Shown here in pieces: positions 57,588 through 64,000 of a stretch of DNA of 64,000 nt (position 1 is its first letter; each line of letters begins with the position of its first letter). Made by a program: the position numbers and the translations under genes. Source of the stretch: Streptococcus oralis (GTDB lineage: Bacteria > Bacillota > Bacilli > Lactobacillales > Streptococcaceae); the NCBI RefSeq assembly GCF_023611505.1, contig NZ_CP097843.1, forward strand, positions 744,001-808,000, read 5' to 3'. The notes under the pieces were generated by a model, which was given only the letters and a program-made list of their open reading frames with translations, did no database searches and had not been told where the DNA came from.

Positions 57588-57661
57588 AAAATATATATAA
57601 ATAGCGGACAAGAAAAGAAAAGCGCGGTAGAATAAAGATAGAAAGAAACGAGGTAACGATT

Positions 57662-57946
57662 ATGATGGAAGATACCTATTATCAATTAGAAGAGTCTTTG
57701 GTACAGGGATTTCAAACACCTGAAGAATACCAAGCCTACAAGGAGTTAAAGGAACATTATGAGGAAGTGACAGGCGATTACAGCTTTTCTATACGAGAAT
57801 TTACTAGTCAATTGGAAATCGCTCTTCAGAATCATCGAGGTGTGGACTTTGAAGAACATGAGAAAGAGGAATATTTGGACTTAGTTCAAAAATTAGAAGA
57901 GTTTGATTCCTCTCTTGCCACCCATTATCGTCAATTGATTGACTAG
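57662..57946 (+). CDS. Small acidic ICE protein
   Basis: 94 residues, strongly acidic and helical, starting MMEDTYYQLEESLVQGFQTP. It is the kind of small protein found downstream of the SNF2 gene in this element family. A TAGAAT -10-like site (57629-57634) lies upstream, and GAGG is the RBS. No family recognised. Confidence 0.7.
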   Translation: MMEDTYYQLEESLVQGFQTPEEYQAYKELKEHYEEVTGDYSFSIREFTSQLEIALQNHRGVDFEEHEKEEYLDLVQKLEEFDSSLATHYRQLID

Positions 57947-57959
57947 AAAGGAGAAAGTC

Positions 57960-58256
57960 ATGAATGATTTACTCCTTATCCCAGTAATTTTTTTAGCAGT
58001 AGGAGGAATTCTCATTCTTTTATGGAGACTCTTTCTTATTGCCAGTGGACTTTTCCTTATTGGTTTTATCAGTTTTCTTATTTTCGTGGAGGTCTATGGA
58101 ATTTATCTATTCTTTACTGAACCGACTTTATACTTTGATGATATCAGACAACATGGTTTAACTAGTTTTACGGCTGTGTACCTTTTCATCAATCTGATGT
58201 TGGTTCTAGGATTCAGTTGGCGTTTCATAAACTCCAAAACTAAGGAAAGTATGTAA
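57960..58256 (+). CDS. Small polytopic membrane protein
   Basis: 98 residues from ATG 57960 (RBS AAAGGAGAAAGTC), with three membrane segments, beginning MNDLLLIPVIFLAVGGILIL. Nothing catalytic is visible. Its position among transfer genes suggests a channel accessory or an entry-exclusion role, but that is a guess. It ends before a strong hairpin. Confidence 0.72.
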   Translation: MNDLLLIPVIFLAVGGILILLWRLFLIASGLFLIGFISFLIFVEVYGIYLFFTEPTLYFDDIRQHGLTSFTAVYLFINLMLVLGFSWRFINSKTKESM

Positions 58257-58269
58257 ACTTGTTAGATGG

Positions 58270-58467
58270 TTAAAAAACTTTATCTGAATCTAAATTCGGA
58301 TAAGGTTTTTTATTAGTCTTGATTCTTTCATATACTTCATAGCTAAATTGGAGCAGTAATTTATGAAAATCATTATCCTCACTGTTATTACTTGTATTTA
58401 TGGCTTGTTTATGTCGTTCAATATGAGAAAGAGCTCTTCTCAAATTTTCTTCTTTTAAATTTTTCAT
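58270..58467 (-). CDS. 65-residue minus-strand protein, possibly leaderless
   Basis: Starts MKNLKEENLRRALSHIERHK and is basic and helical, with no recognised family. On the minus strand a TATAAT (58474-58479) ends only six bases before the ATG, so the transcript would begin at the start codon. No RBS and no good -35 are seen. It runs against the surrounding transfer genes and shares a bidirectional terminator with its neighbour, which supports a real transcription unit. Confidence 0.5.
   Translation of the reverse strand: MKNLKEENLRRALSHIERHKQAINTSNNSEDNDFHKLLLQFSYEVYERIKTNKKPYPNLDSDKVF
58273..58311. terminator. Bidirectional terminator, 17-bp stem
   Basis: 58273-58289 pairs with 58294-58310 (core CTTTATCTGAAT / ATTCGGATAAGG with G-T pairs), with A- and T-runs at its ends. 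It ends the plus-strand membrane protein gene and the convergent 65-residue gene, whose last codons lie in the stem. Confidence 0.85.
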
Positions 58468-58626
58468 AGTTACATTATAAGCTGAAGACAGATAGTTTTG
58501 ATATTTTTCTCTTAACTGTACGATTTTGCTTCCTAAATGTAGGAATCACCTTTTATTATGGTGTGATAAAACTTACAAGTCCTTTTTGTTATTCTTGACC
58601 TAGTTTTTATAGAAAGAAGGTCTAAG

Positions 58627-59268
58627 ATGTTAAATAAAGTCAAAACTAAAGCCTTAATTAGTGTTGGAGCAGTAGCCGCAACTAGCTTTATTCTCATGAT
58701 GGGATATACTGTTGGTCAACATTCTACTGCTAAACAAAGTCGTAAAGAGATTGAATTGGCTGCAGCTAAACTTGTAGAGGATAAACAAGCAGAAGATAAA
58801 ACCAGCATTTTGTCATCGGATACAGTAAAAGAATTTTTGACTCAGTACTATACGAAAGAAAAGCTAGGGGAAAATAATACACGTATTCAACCCTATATGA
58901 CTGAATCGGCTTATTCTCAAGAATTGTCAAGTCAAAATGATGCCATGAACCAAGTGTATAAGGATTATATTTTAGATTATCATTTTGAAAAAGCTGATAT
59001 CTTTGTCAATCAGACTACGAATCAAGCCATTGCCATGGTCTCTTATAATGTAACCTATGTATCCGATTTAAAGAATGCCAACCAATCAAAGACCAATCAG
59101 ACAGAAACCAGAACGGTTAAATTGTCCTATTCTAAACTACCTGGTAAGTTATTGGTCAATCAAGTACAGGTTTGGAAATCTGGGTTAGATGATTTAGATA
59201 AGGCCACTCCCAAAACTCTAGAAGAATCATCATCAATACCATCACTGCCAAATACTACGACAAAATGA
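58627..59268 (+). CDS. VirB8/TcpC-like conjugation protein
   Basis: 213 residues with an N-terminal membrane anchor (about 9-28, 'ALISVGAVAATSFILMMGYT') and an extracytoplasmic alpha/beta domain of NTF2-like type ('EFLTQYYTKEKLGENNTRIQ' onward), ending in a Ser/Thr-rich tail. This is the pattern of VirB8/TcpC, a core scaffold of Gram-positive mating channels. RBS is AAGAAGGTCTAAG. Confidence 0.78.
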   Translation: MLNKVKTKALISVGAVAATSFILMMGYTVGQHSTAKQSRKEIELAAAKLVEDKQAEDKTSILSSDTVKEFLTQYYTKEKLGENNTRIQPYMTESAYSQELSSQNDAMNQVYKDYILDYHFEKADIFVNQTTNQAIAMVSYNVTYVSDLKNANQSKTNQTETRTVKLSYSKLPGKLLVNQVQVWKSGLDDLDKATPKTLEESSSIPSLPNTTTK

Positions 59269-59277
59269 TGATATTGC

Positions 59278-60363
59278 ATGGAAATAGAAGAATGTAAGCA
59301 AATTTCAATTCTTGATGTAGCCAATCGTTTAGGTATCTCCTTTAAACAAGTTTCGAGCAGTGTATATGAACATCCTGAACACGATTCATTTCGGATTTTT
59401 TCAACTACTAATACTTTTAAATGGTTTTCAAGAGATATTCAAGGTGATGTTATTGATTTTGTTCGCCTAGTTAAAGGAATTTCTTTTAGAGAAGCTCTAT
59501 CTTTTCTTTCTGAAGAACCTTTTCAAAAAGGCATTGTTCAAGAAAAAAGAGAGAGACCATTTTATTATCCTTTAAAGTCAATAGAAGATTCTGACTGTCG
59601 TTTGACCAGATATTACTTAACAGAATGTAGAGGAATCTCAGAAGAAATCGTACAAAAGATGATTCAACAAGGTCTGATTACACAAGCCAGTTGGAAAACA
59701 AATGAAACAGTTGAACCTGTTATTGTTTTTAAAAGTTTGGATCATCGTCACAAACTGCAGGCGGCAAGCCTACAAGGGATTTATAAGAATCACTCTCTTC
59801 CTAGAGAGAGGCTGAAAACGATTCTAAAAGGAAGCCATGGACATATTGGAATATCCTTTGATATTGGTAAACCAAATAGACTGGTCTTTTGTGAATCGTT
59901 CGTCGACTTGATGAGCTATTACGAGCTTCATCAACAAAGTCTATCTGATGTTCGTTTGGTATCTATGGAAGGATTAAAAAGGTCTATTGTTGCTTATCAA
60001 ACTTTACGACTGATAGCTGAAGAAAATCAGAAGTTGGAATTTTTGGATACAGTAATACCTTCAAAGTTATTGCCTTTAATCAATACAATTCGTGATACCA
60101 CCAGCTATTTTGATAATCATCCTGATTTATTGACACTTGCGGTAGATTGTGATGATGCAGGTAAAGAATTTTCTGATAAGTTATCTCAATCAGGATTTCC
60201 TGTTTTACTGGATTTGCCTGATAATGAATCTGGGAAAGAAAAACGAGACTGGAATGATGTCCTTAGAGAAAACAAATCAGATTTACAATTGATGCTTGAG
60301 TCTGCAAAAGAGACATTTGGGAATCAGCCAGTAAGACAAACCTCTCAATGTTTAGAATTGTGA
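59278..60363 (+). CDS. TOPRIM primase-like protein (DUF3991 type)
   Basis: 361 residues. The N-terminal zinc-finger-less primase-like part has 'FRIFSTTNTFKWFSRDIQGD' and 'VIDFVRLVKGISFREAL'. A TOPRIM fold follows with 'LVFCESFVDLMSYYEL' and 'TLAVDCDDAGKEF' (DxD type acid site), ending 'RDWNDVLRENK'. Such proteins prime complementary-strand synthesis of the transferred DNA. The start lies 9 bases after virB8. Confidence 0.82.
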   Translation: MEIEECKQISILDVANRLGISFKQVSSSVYEHPEHDSFRIFSTTNTFKWFSRDIQGDVIDFVRLVKGISFREALSFLSEEPFQKGIVQEKRERPFYYPLKSIEDSDCRLTRYYLTECRGISEEIVQKMIQQGLITQASWKTNETVEPVIVFKSLDHRHKLQAASLQGIYKNHSLPRERLKTILKGSHGHIGISFDIGKPNRLVFCESFVDLMSYYELHQQSLSDVRLVSMEGLKRSIVAYQTLRLIAEENQKLEFLDTVIPSKLLPLINTIRDTTSYFDNHPDLLTLAVDCDDAGKEFSDKLSQSGFPVLLDLPDNESGKEKRDWNDVLRENKSDLQLMLESAKETFGNQPVRQTSQCLEL

Positions 60364-60413
60364 TAACAAAATCAAGATGTTTTAGCTAATATTAAAATGA
60401 AGGAGGATCGTAT

Positions 60414-60647
60414 ATGACCATAATCGAACGCTTAGAAGAAAAGGTCACTAGGCAAGAAAGTAAGGTAGCAAGAGAGACAGAAAAACTAGCTGCTTACAAA
60501 GAACAACTGGAGACAGCGATGTTTGCGACGTTCAAAAGGCGTCAAAGCATCAGTCACATGAGTTTTGAAGAAGCTCTTGACCATGCCTTTGGTAAAGAAA
60601 GACAATTCGATGATTCTGAATCTAGAAAGGATGAAATGAGTGAATGA
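60414..60647 (+). CDS. Small coiled-coil protein
   Basis: 77 residues, starting MTIIERLEEKVTRQESKVAR, mostly one charged coiled coil, with 'FEEALDHAFGKERQFDDS' at the end. RBS is AAGGAGGATCGTAT. It overlaps the next gene by 4 bases. No family recognised; probably an accessory of the primase-like protein. Confidence 0.72.
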   Translation: MTIIERLEEKVTRQESKVARETEKLAAYKEQLETAMFATFKRRQSISHMSFEEALDHAFGKERQFDDSESRKDEMSE

Positions 60648-61027
60648 CAAAAGATTGGAATTTTAATCAACCATTAGAAAGTAAATCAGAAAATCAAGAA
60701 TATCCAGATAAAATTGCGGCCTTATTTGGAAATCATCAAGGAGGTAATGATGTAAATTATGAAGCAGCTTTTCAAAAGCGCAAACAAGCACCTGTAACGG
60801 AATCAAATCCTAGTTTTAAACCCAAAGTTACAGAGGTTAGAACAGGAAAAGAGACAGATATCACTACAAGTTATCAGCAACATCTTAAAAGACTTATTGC
60901 GGATAACAATAGTGATATTCAAAGCAGTCAAAAGAAAATTGAAGAGCTACATACTTTGATTGACACTAAGAATAAAGACAATAAGAAATTGCAGTCCATT
61001 TATGATGCGATTTCCGAATTACACTAA
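60644..61027 (+). CDS. Unknown hydrophilic protein
   Basis: 127 residues, low in hydrophobic residues, with a C-terminal coiled coil ('HLKRLIADNNSDIQSSQKKI'). It is translationally coupled to the upstream gene, and a hairpin overlaps its stop. No family recognised. Confidence 0.7.
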   Translation: MTKDWNFNQPLESKSENQEYPDKIAALFGNHQGGNDVNYEAAFQKRKQAPVTESNPSFKPKVTEVRTGKETDITTSYQQHLKRLIADNNSDIQSSQKKIEELHTLIDTKNKDNKKLQSIYDAISELH

Positions 61028-61053
61028 GCAGTCCTGATAGGCTGCTTTTTTTG
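61026..61053 (+). terminator. Terminator before the small gene at 61065
   Basis: AAGCAG and CTGCTT enclose a CCT / AGG inner pair, followed by TTTTTTT. Confidence 0.8.
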
Positions 61054-61064
61054 AGAGGTTATAG

Positions 61065-61337
61065 ATGTTTACAACATTTTTTAAGAAAAATCACGACAAT
61101 AGTGATGTATTTAAGAAGCTAATTCATAGACTATCTGATATGTCTGTCCAAGATCTTGAAAAAATAGACCGACTGCTAGATATCATTTTCACTCCAGATC
61201 AAGAATCAGAACAAGTAAAAACAGAATCAATTTATAGGGAAGAAACATTGGACGACACATTAAAGGAAGCTAAGAATCAACTTCATAAGGAACAATTGGA
61301 GAAGAATTTAGAGAGATTTAGAAAAAACAATAAATAA
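61065..61337 (+). CDS. Small charged ICE protein
   Basis: 90 residues starting MFTTFFKKNHDNSDVFKKLI, helical and charged. It follows a terminator, so it may depend on read-through. The RBS is weak (GAGAGGTTATAG). Its stop lies inside the operator of the next operon. No family recognised. Confidence 0.6.
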   Translation: MFTTFFKKNHDNSDVFKKLIHRLSDMSVQDLEKIDRLLDIIFTPDQESEQVKTESIYREETLDDTLKEAKNQLHKEQLEKNLERFRKNNK

Positions 61338-61379
61338 TGCACCAAAAATGGTGCATTTACTTTTTCTAAATGTTATAAT
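61336..61379 (+). promoter_or_regulatory. pezAT promoter and operator
   Basis: AATGCACC (61336-61343) and GGTGCATT (61350-61357) form an 8-bp inverted repeat around AAAAAT. An extended -10 TGTTATAAT (61371-61379) follows. The repeat covers the -35 region, as expected for autorepression by PezA. Confidence 0.8.
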
Positions 61380-61406
61380 GGTGTTATCAAATGAAAGGAG
61401 TTTGCC

Positions 61407-61883
61407 ATGATTGGAAAGAACATAAAATCCTTACGTAAAACACATGACTTAACACAACTCGAATTTGCACGGATTGTAGGTATTTCACGAAATAGTCTGA
61501 GTCGTTATGAAAATGGAACGAGTTCAGTCTCTACCGAATTAATAGACATCATTTGTCAGAAGTTTAATGTATCTTATGTCGATATTGTAGGAGAAGATAA
61601 AATGCTCAATCCTGTTGAAGATTATGAATTGACTTTAAAAATTGAAATTGTGAAAGAAAGAGGTGCTAATCTATTATCTCGACTCTATCGTTATCAAGAT
61701 AGTCAGGGAATTAGTATTGATGATGAATCTAATCCTTGGATTTTAATGAGTGATGATCTATCTGACTTGATTCATACGAATATCTATTTAGTAGAAAATT
61801 TTGATGAAATTGAGAGGTATAGCGGCTATTTGGATGGAATTGAACGTATGTTAGAGATGTCTGAAAAACGGATGGTAGCCTAA
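61407..61883 (+). CDS. pezA: PezA antitoxin/repressor
   Basis: 158 residues, the usual PezA length. An N-terminal XRE helix-turn-helix ('LTQLEFARIVGISRNSLSRY') binds its own operator. The C-terminal helices bind and silence PezT. RBS is AAAGGAGTTTGCC. It overlaps pezT by one base. Confidence 0.93.
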   Translation: MIGKNIKSLRKTHDLTQLEFARIVGISRNSLSRYENGTSSVSTELIDIICQKFNVSYVDIVGEDKMLNPVEDYELTLKIEIVKERGANLLSRLYRYQDSQGISIDDESNPWILMSDDLSDLIHTNIYLVENFDEIERYSGYLDGIERMLEMSEKRMVA

Positions 61884-62641
61884 TGGAAATCCAAGATTAT
61901 ACTGGTAGTGAATTCAAACATGCTCTAGCACGGAATCTTCGTTCACTGACAAGAGGAAAAAAGTCCAGTAAGCAACCTATAGCAATTTTGCTTGGAGGGC
62001 AAAGTGGTGCTGGTAAGACTACAATTCATCGTATTAAACAGAAAGAATTTCAAGGAAATATTGTTATCTTAGATGGTGATAGTTTTCGTTCTCAGCATCC
62101 ACACTATTCAGGACTGCAGCAAGAATATGGCAAAGATAGTGTAGAATACACCAAAGATTTTGCAGGGAAAATGGTAGAGTCTTTAGTAACAGAATTGAGT
62201 CATTTGGGATACAATCTTTTGATAGAGGGAACTTTACGAACGATTGATGTTCCAAAGAAAACAGCACAACTCTTGAAAAGTAGGGGATATGAAGTACAAT
62301 TAGCCTTGATTGCGACAAAGCCTAAGCTGTCCTATCTGAGCACCCTTATCCGATATGAAGAACTATACGCTATCAATCCAAATCAAGCACGTGCAACTCC
62401 AAAAGAACATCATGATTTCATTGTAAATCATCTAGTTGATAATACACGGCAATTGGAAGAACTAGCTATCTTTGAAAGAATTCAAATTTACCAACGAGAT
62501 AGAAGTTGTGTATATGATTCAAAAGAAAATACAACTTCAGCAGCAACCGTTCTTCATGATTTACTATTTGGAGAATGGAATCAAGTGGAGAAAGAGATGC
62601 TTAAATCTGGAGAAGAAAGATTGAAAGATTTAACTAATTGA
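61883..62641 (+). CDS. pezT: PezT zeta-type toxin (UDP-GlcNAc kinase)
   Basis: 252 residues. Walker A is 'GGQSGAGKTT' (38-47), the catalytic aspartate is D66 in 'ILDGDSFRSQHPHY', and 'EGTLRT' follows. Zeta toxins phosphorylate UDP-N-acetylglucosamine and block wall synthesis. With PezA it kills or arrests cells that lose the element. No frameshift or lost catalytic residue was seen. Confidence 0.95.
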   Translation: MEIQDYTGSEFKHALARNLRSLTRGKKSSKQPIAILLGGQSGAGKTTIHRIKQKEFQGNIVILDGDSFRSQHPHYSGLQQEYGKDSVEYTKDFAGKMVESLVTELSHLGYNLLIEGTLRTIDVPKKTAQLLKSRGYEVQLALIATKPKLSYLSTLIRYEELYAINPNQARATPKEHHDFIVNHLVDNTRQLEELAIFERIQIYQRDRSCVYDSKENTTSAATVLHDLLFGEWNQVEKEMLKSGEERLKDLTN

Positions 62642-62680
62642 AATGGTTTGTAGAGTTAGATTTTTAAAATAAAGTCTATT

Positions 62681-62714
62681 GGATCGTTAATTAAAAAATA
62701 ACGATTCTTTTTTA
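62681..62714 (+). terminator. Terminator after pezT
   Basis: GGATCGTTA (62681-62689) pairs with TAACGATTC (62699-62707), followed by seven T. The stretch from here to 62841 shows nothing else that I can name. Confidence 0.85.
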
Positions 62715-62841
62715 TATTCTCTATTTTCTTCTTCATATTTTTTCAAAAGTTTTAGCATTCTTCAGTGATGATTTCCTAACAATAAAAGTACGAATTTAGC
62801 GCAGTTTATGATTATTTTAAATCTTGAGGGTTATTAAACTC

Positions 62842-62898
62842 TTGATTTTTTCAACAAGCTATGGTATCCTTTTGTTAGTTAATAAACTTACAAAAGGA
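62842..62898 (+). promoter_or_regulatory. Promoter and inverted-repeat operator of the S24 repressor gene
   Basis: TTGATT (62842-62847), 17 bases, TATCCT (62865-62870, TG upstream). TCCTTTTGT-T-AGTT (62867-62880) pairs with AACT-T-ACAAAAGGA (62885-62898), one central mismatch, loop AATA. The repeat runs from the -10 into the RBS, so it can act as an operator or as an RBS-hiding hairpin. Confidence 0.7.
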
Positions 62899-62904
62899 GA
62901 ATAA

Positions 62905-63588
62905 ATGTTTTCACCTACTAAATTAAAAAGAAAAAGAGAAAGTCAAGGATTATCTCAATCTCAACTTGCATCCAGTTTGGGAATTAGTAGAGCCTCATAC
63001 TTTAATTGGGAATCAGGTAAAACAAAGCCTAATCAAAACAATTTAAGCAAATTGAGTGAGATTTTGAATGTAGATCTTCGATATTTTGAATCAGAGTATG
63101 AAATAGTTGAAATCTATCTCAAACTAACGGAAAGGAATCAAGAAGCAACACTTCATTATGCTACAGAATTGTTGAACAAACAGAATGCAAAGGTTGTAGA
63201 CATTCCTCAGCGTTTTGCCTATAAGATCTACGAAAAATTATCAGCTGGTATAGGAACAGCTTATTTTGATGATGGTAATTACGATACAGTTTACTTCGAT
63301 CATCAATTTGATTATGATTTTGCATCGTGGGTGTTTGGTAATTCAATGGAACCGACATATGAAAATGGTTCGGTAGCCCTTATTAAGCAAACGGGATTTG
63401 ATTATGACGGGGCTATCTATGCGATAGATTGGGATGGTCAAACCTATATTAAGAAAGTGTATCGTGAAGAAAATGGGCTTCGATTAGTTTCACTCAATCG
63501 GAACTATTCAGATAAGTTTGCGCCTTATGATGAGAATCCTCGTATCATAGGGAAAATCGTTGGAAACTTTATGCCTTTAGAGGATTGA
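62905..63588 (+). CDS. LexA-like repressor with S24 peptidase domain
   Basis: 227 residues. An XRE-type helix-turn-helix ('LSQSQLASSLGISRASYFNW') is followed by a linker with an Ala-Gly bond (A114-G115 in 'KLSAGIGTAY'), the expected self-cleavage site. The S24 domain has S147 in 'FGNSMEPTY' and Lys 183/184 in 'YIKKVY' as the catalytic dyad. DNA damage (RecA filaments) would trigger cleavage and derepression. It lies 2 bases before the UmuC-like gene, a common SOS pairing. Confidence 0.9.
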   Translation: MFSPTKLKRKRESQGLSQSQLASSLGISRASYFNWESGKTKPNQNNLSKLSEILNVDLRYFESEYEIVEIYLKLTERNQEATLHYATELLNKQNAKVVDIPQRFAYKIYEKLSAGIGTAYFDDGNYDTVYFDHQFDYDFASWVFGNSMEPTYENGSVALIKQTGFDYDGAIYAIDWDGQTYIKKVYREENGLRLVSLNRNYSDKFAPYDENPRIIGKIVGNFMPLED

Positions 63589-63590
63589 GT

Positions 63591-64000
63591 ATGACTTGGT
63601 TTGATTATAGTCTCGAACCAAAGAGTGACGTTGCATTTATTGATATGAAATCTTTTTACGCAAGTGTAGAGTGTGTCGATAGAGGCTTACATCCACTTAA
63701 GACTTCGCTTTGTGTTATGAGTCGTGCAGATAATTCTGCCGGGTTAATCCTTGCTTCCTCTCCTATGTTTAAAAAGGTCTTTGGAAAATCAAACGTTGGA
63801 CGTTCCTATGATTTACCATTTGATGTAAAAACTAGGAAGTTCTCTTACTATAACGCTAAGAAGCAAGGTTTACCGACAACGATTGATTATGTGCGTTTTA
63901 TTGAGGAATGGGCAAAATCAACTGTGATTGTTCCTCCGAGAATGGATACTTATATAGCAGTCAATATGGAAATTCAAAAAATCTTTCAAGATTTTGCGGC
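63591..64000 (+). CDS. UmuC-like Y-family DNA polymerase, 5' part
   Basis: 136 residues are visible, beginning MTWFDYSLEPKSDVAFIDMK; the gene runs off the right edge. 'VAFIDMKSFYASVE' is the first catalytic motif with its metal-binding Asp, as in ImpB/MucB/UmuC proteins carried by Tn5252-like elements. It makes error-prone translesion synthesis possible. RBS is AGAGGATTGAGT, inside the upstream gene end. Confidence 0.9.
   Translation, partial: MTWFDYSLEPKSDVAFIDMKSFYASVECVDRGLHPLKTSLCVMSRADNSAGLILASSPMFKKVFGKSNVGRSYDLPFDVKTRKFSYYNAKKQGLPTTIDYVRFIEEWAKSTVIVPPRMDTYIAVNMEIQKIFQDFA

Noticed and set aside
31188..64000. Second copy of the rplL attachment core, integrase, relaxase and oriT
   Set aside because: I found none in the window; they are expected beyond 64000.

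Overview
The window comes from a Mitis-group Streptococcus, most likely S. mitis or S. oralis, or a close relative of S. pneumoniae. The evidence is the gene order on the left (amylase, aro operon, LCP gene, licD genes, mecA, hom-thrB, msrAB, a paired ABC exporter, an amidohydrolase, rplJ-rplL), a RUP-type pneumococcal repeat at 23991-24143, and a choline-binding protein with many GW repeats. The species call is inference; no rRNA or typing gene is present.

Bases 1-31187 are core chromosome. A cytoplasmic alpha-amylase (minus strand, cut by the left edge) with a MalR-like operator is followed by an rRNA methyltransferase and aroD-aroE-aroB-aroC-tyrA-ylbF-like, then a terminator, then aroA-aroK-pheA-LCP. 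Together these encode nearly the whole path from DAHP to prephenate, phenylpyruvate and hydroxyphenylpyruvate. Bases 11625-20754 form a teichoic-acid or polysaccharide locus rich in LicD phosphocholine-transferase domains. It holds two free-standing LicD proteins, a Wzy-like polymerase fused to a third LicD domain, a family 2 glycosyltransferase, a secreted choline-binding protein with a Pce/CbpE-type phosphocholine-esterase domain, and a convergent flippase. Next come mecA, hom-thrB (with a CodY-like box), a RUP, msrAB, a heterodimeric ABC exporter, an MTA/SAH deaminase and the autoregulated rplJ-rplL pair.

From 31173 to the right edge lies the left part of an integrative conjugative element of the ICESa2603/Tn5252 type, inserted at the last 15 bases of rplL (attL 31173-31187). 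Its first block holds a RepA_N initiator, a 33-residue membrane peptide, an orphan C5 cytosine methyltransferase, an Spx-fold protein without the redox cysteines, a CPBP protease and an AbiEi/AbiEii pair behind an 18-bp inverted repeat. A structured leader of about 180 nt (37095-37275) precedes the transfer operon: PcfB-like, VirD4, VirB2-like, VirB6-like, PrgI, VirB4 and a PrgK-like two-domain wall hydrolase.

A cargo island (46617-50830) then interrupts the transfer genes. It has a GNAT toxin with a 54-residue partner, a 54-bp tandem repeat inside a predicted short transcript, and a lactococcin-972-type export/immunity pair with no bacteriocin gene. The element resumes with a thrombospondin-type-3-repeat protein, a 2074-residue methylase/SNF2 helicase, small proteins, a VirB8-like protein, a TOPRIM primase-like protein, PezA-PezT, an S24 (LexA-like) repressor and the start of a UmuC-like polymerase. 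Integrase, relaxase, oriT and attR are not seen and presumably lie beyond 64000.

Most start codons were chosen from ribosome-binding sites and overlaps. Functions are assigned from recognisable motifs, and no database search was run.
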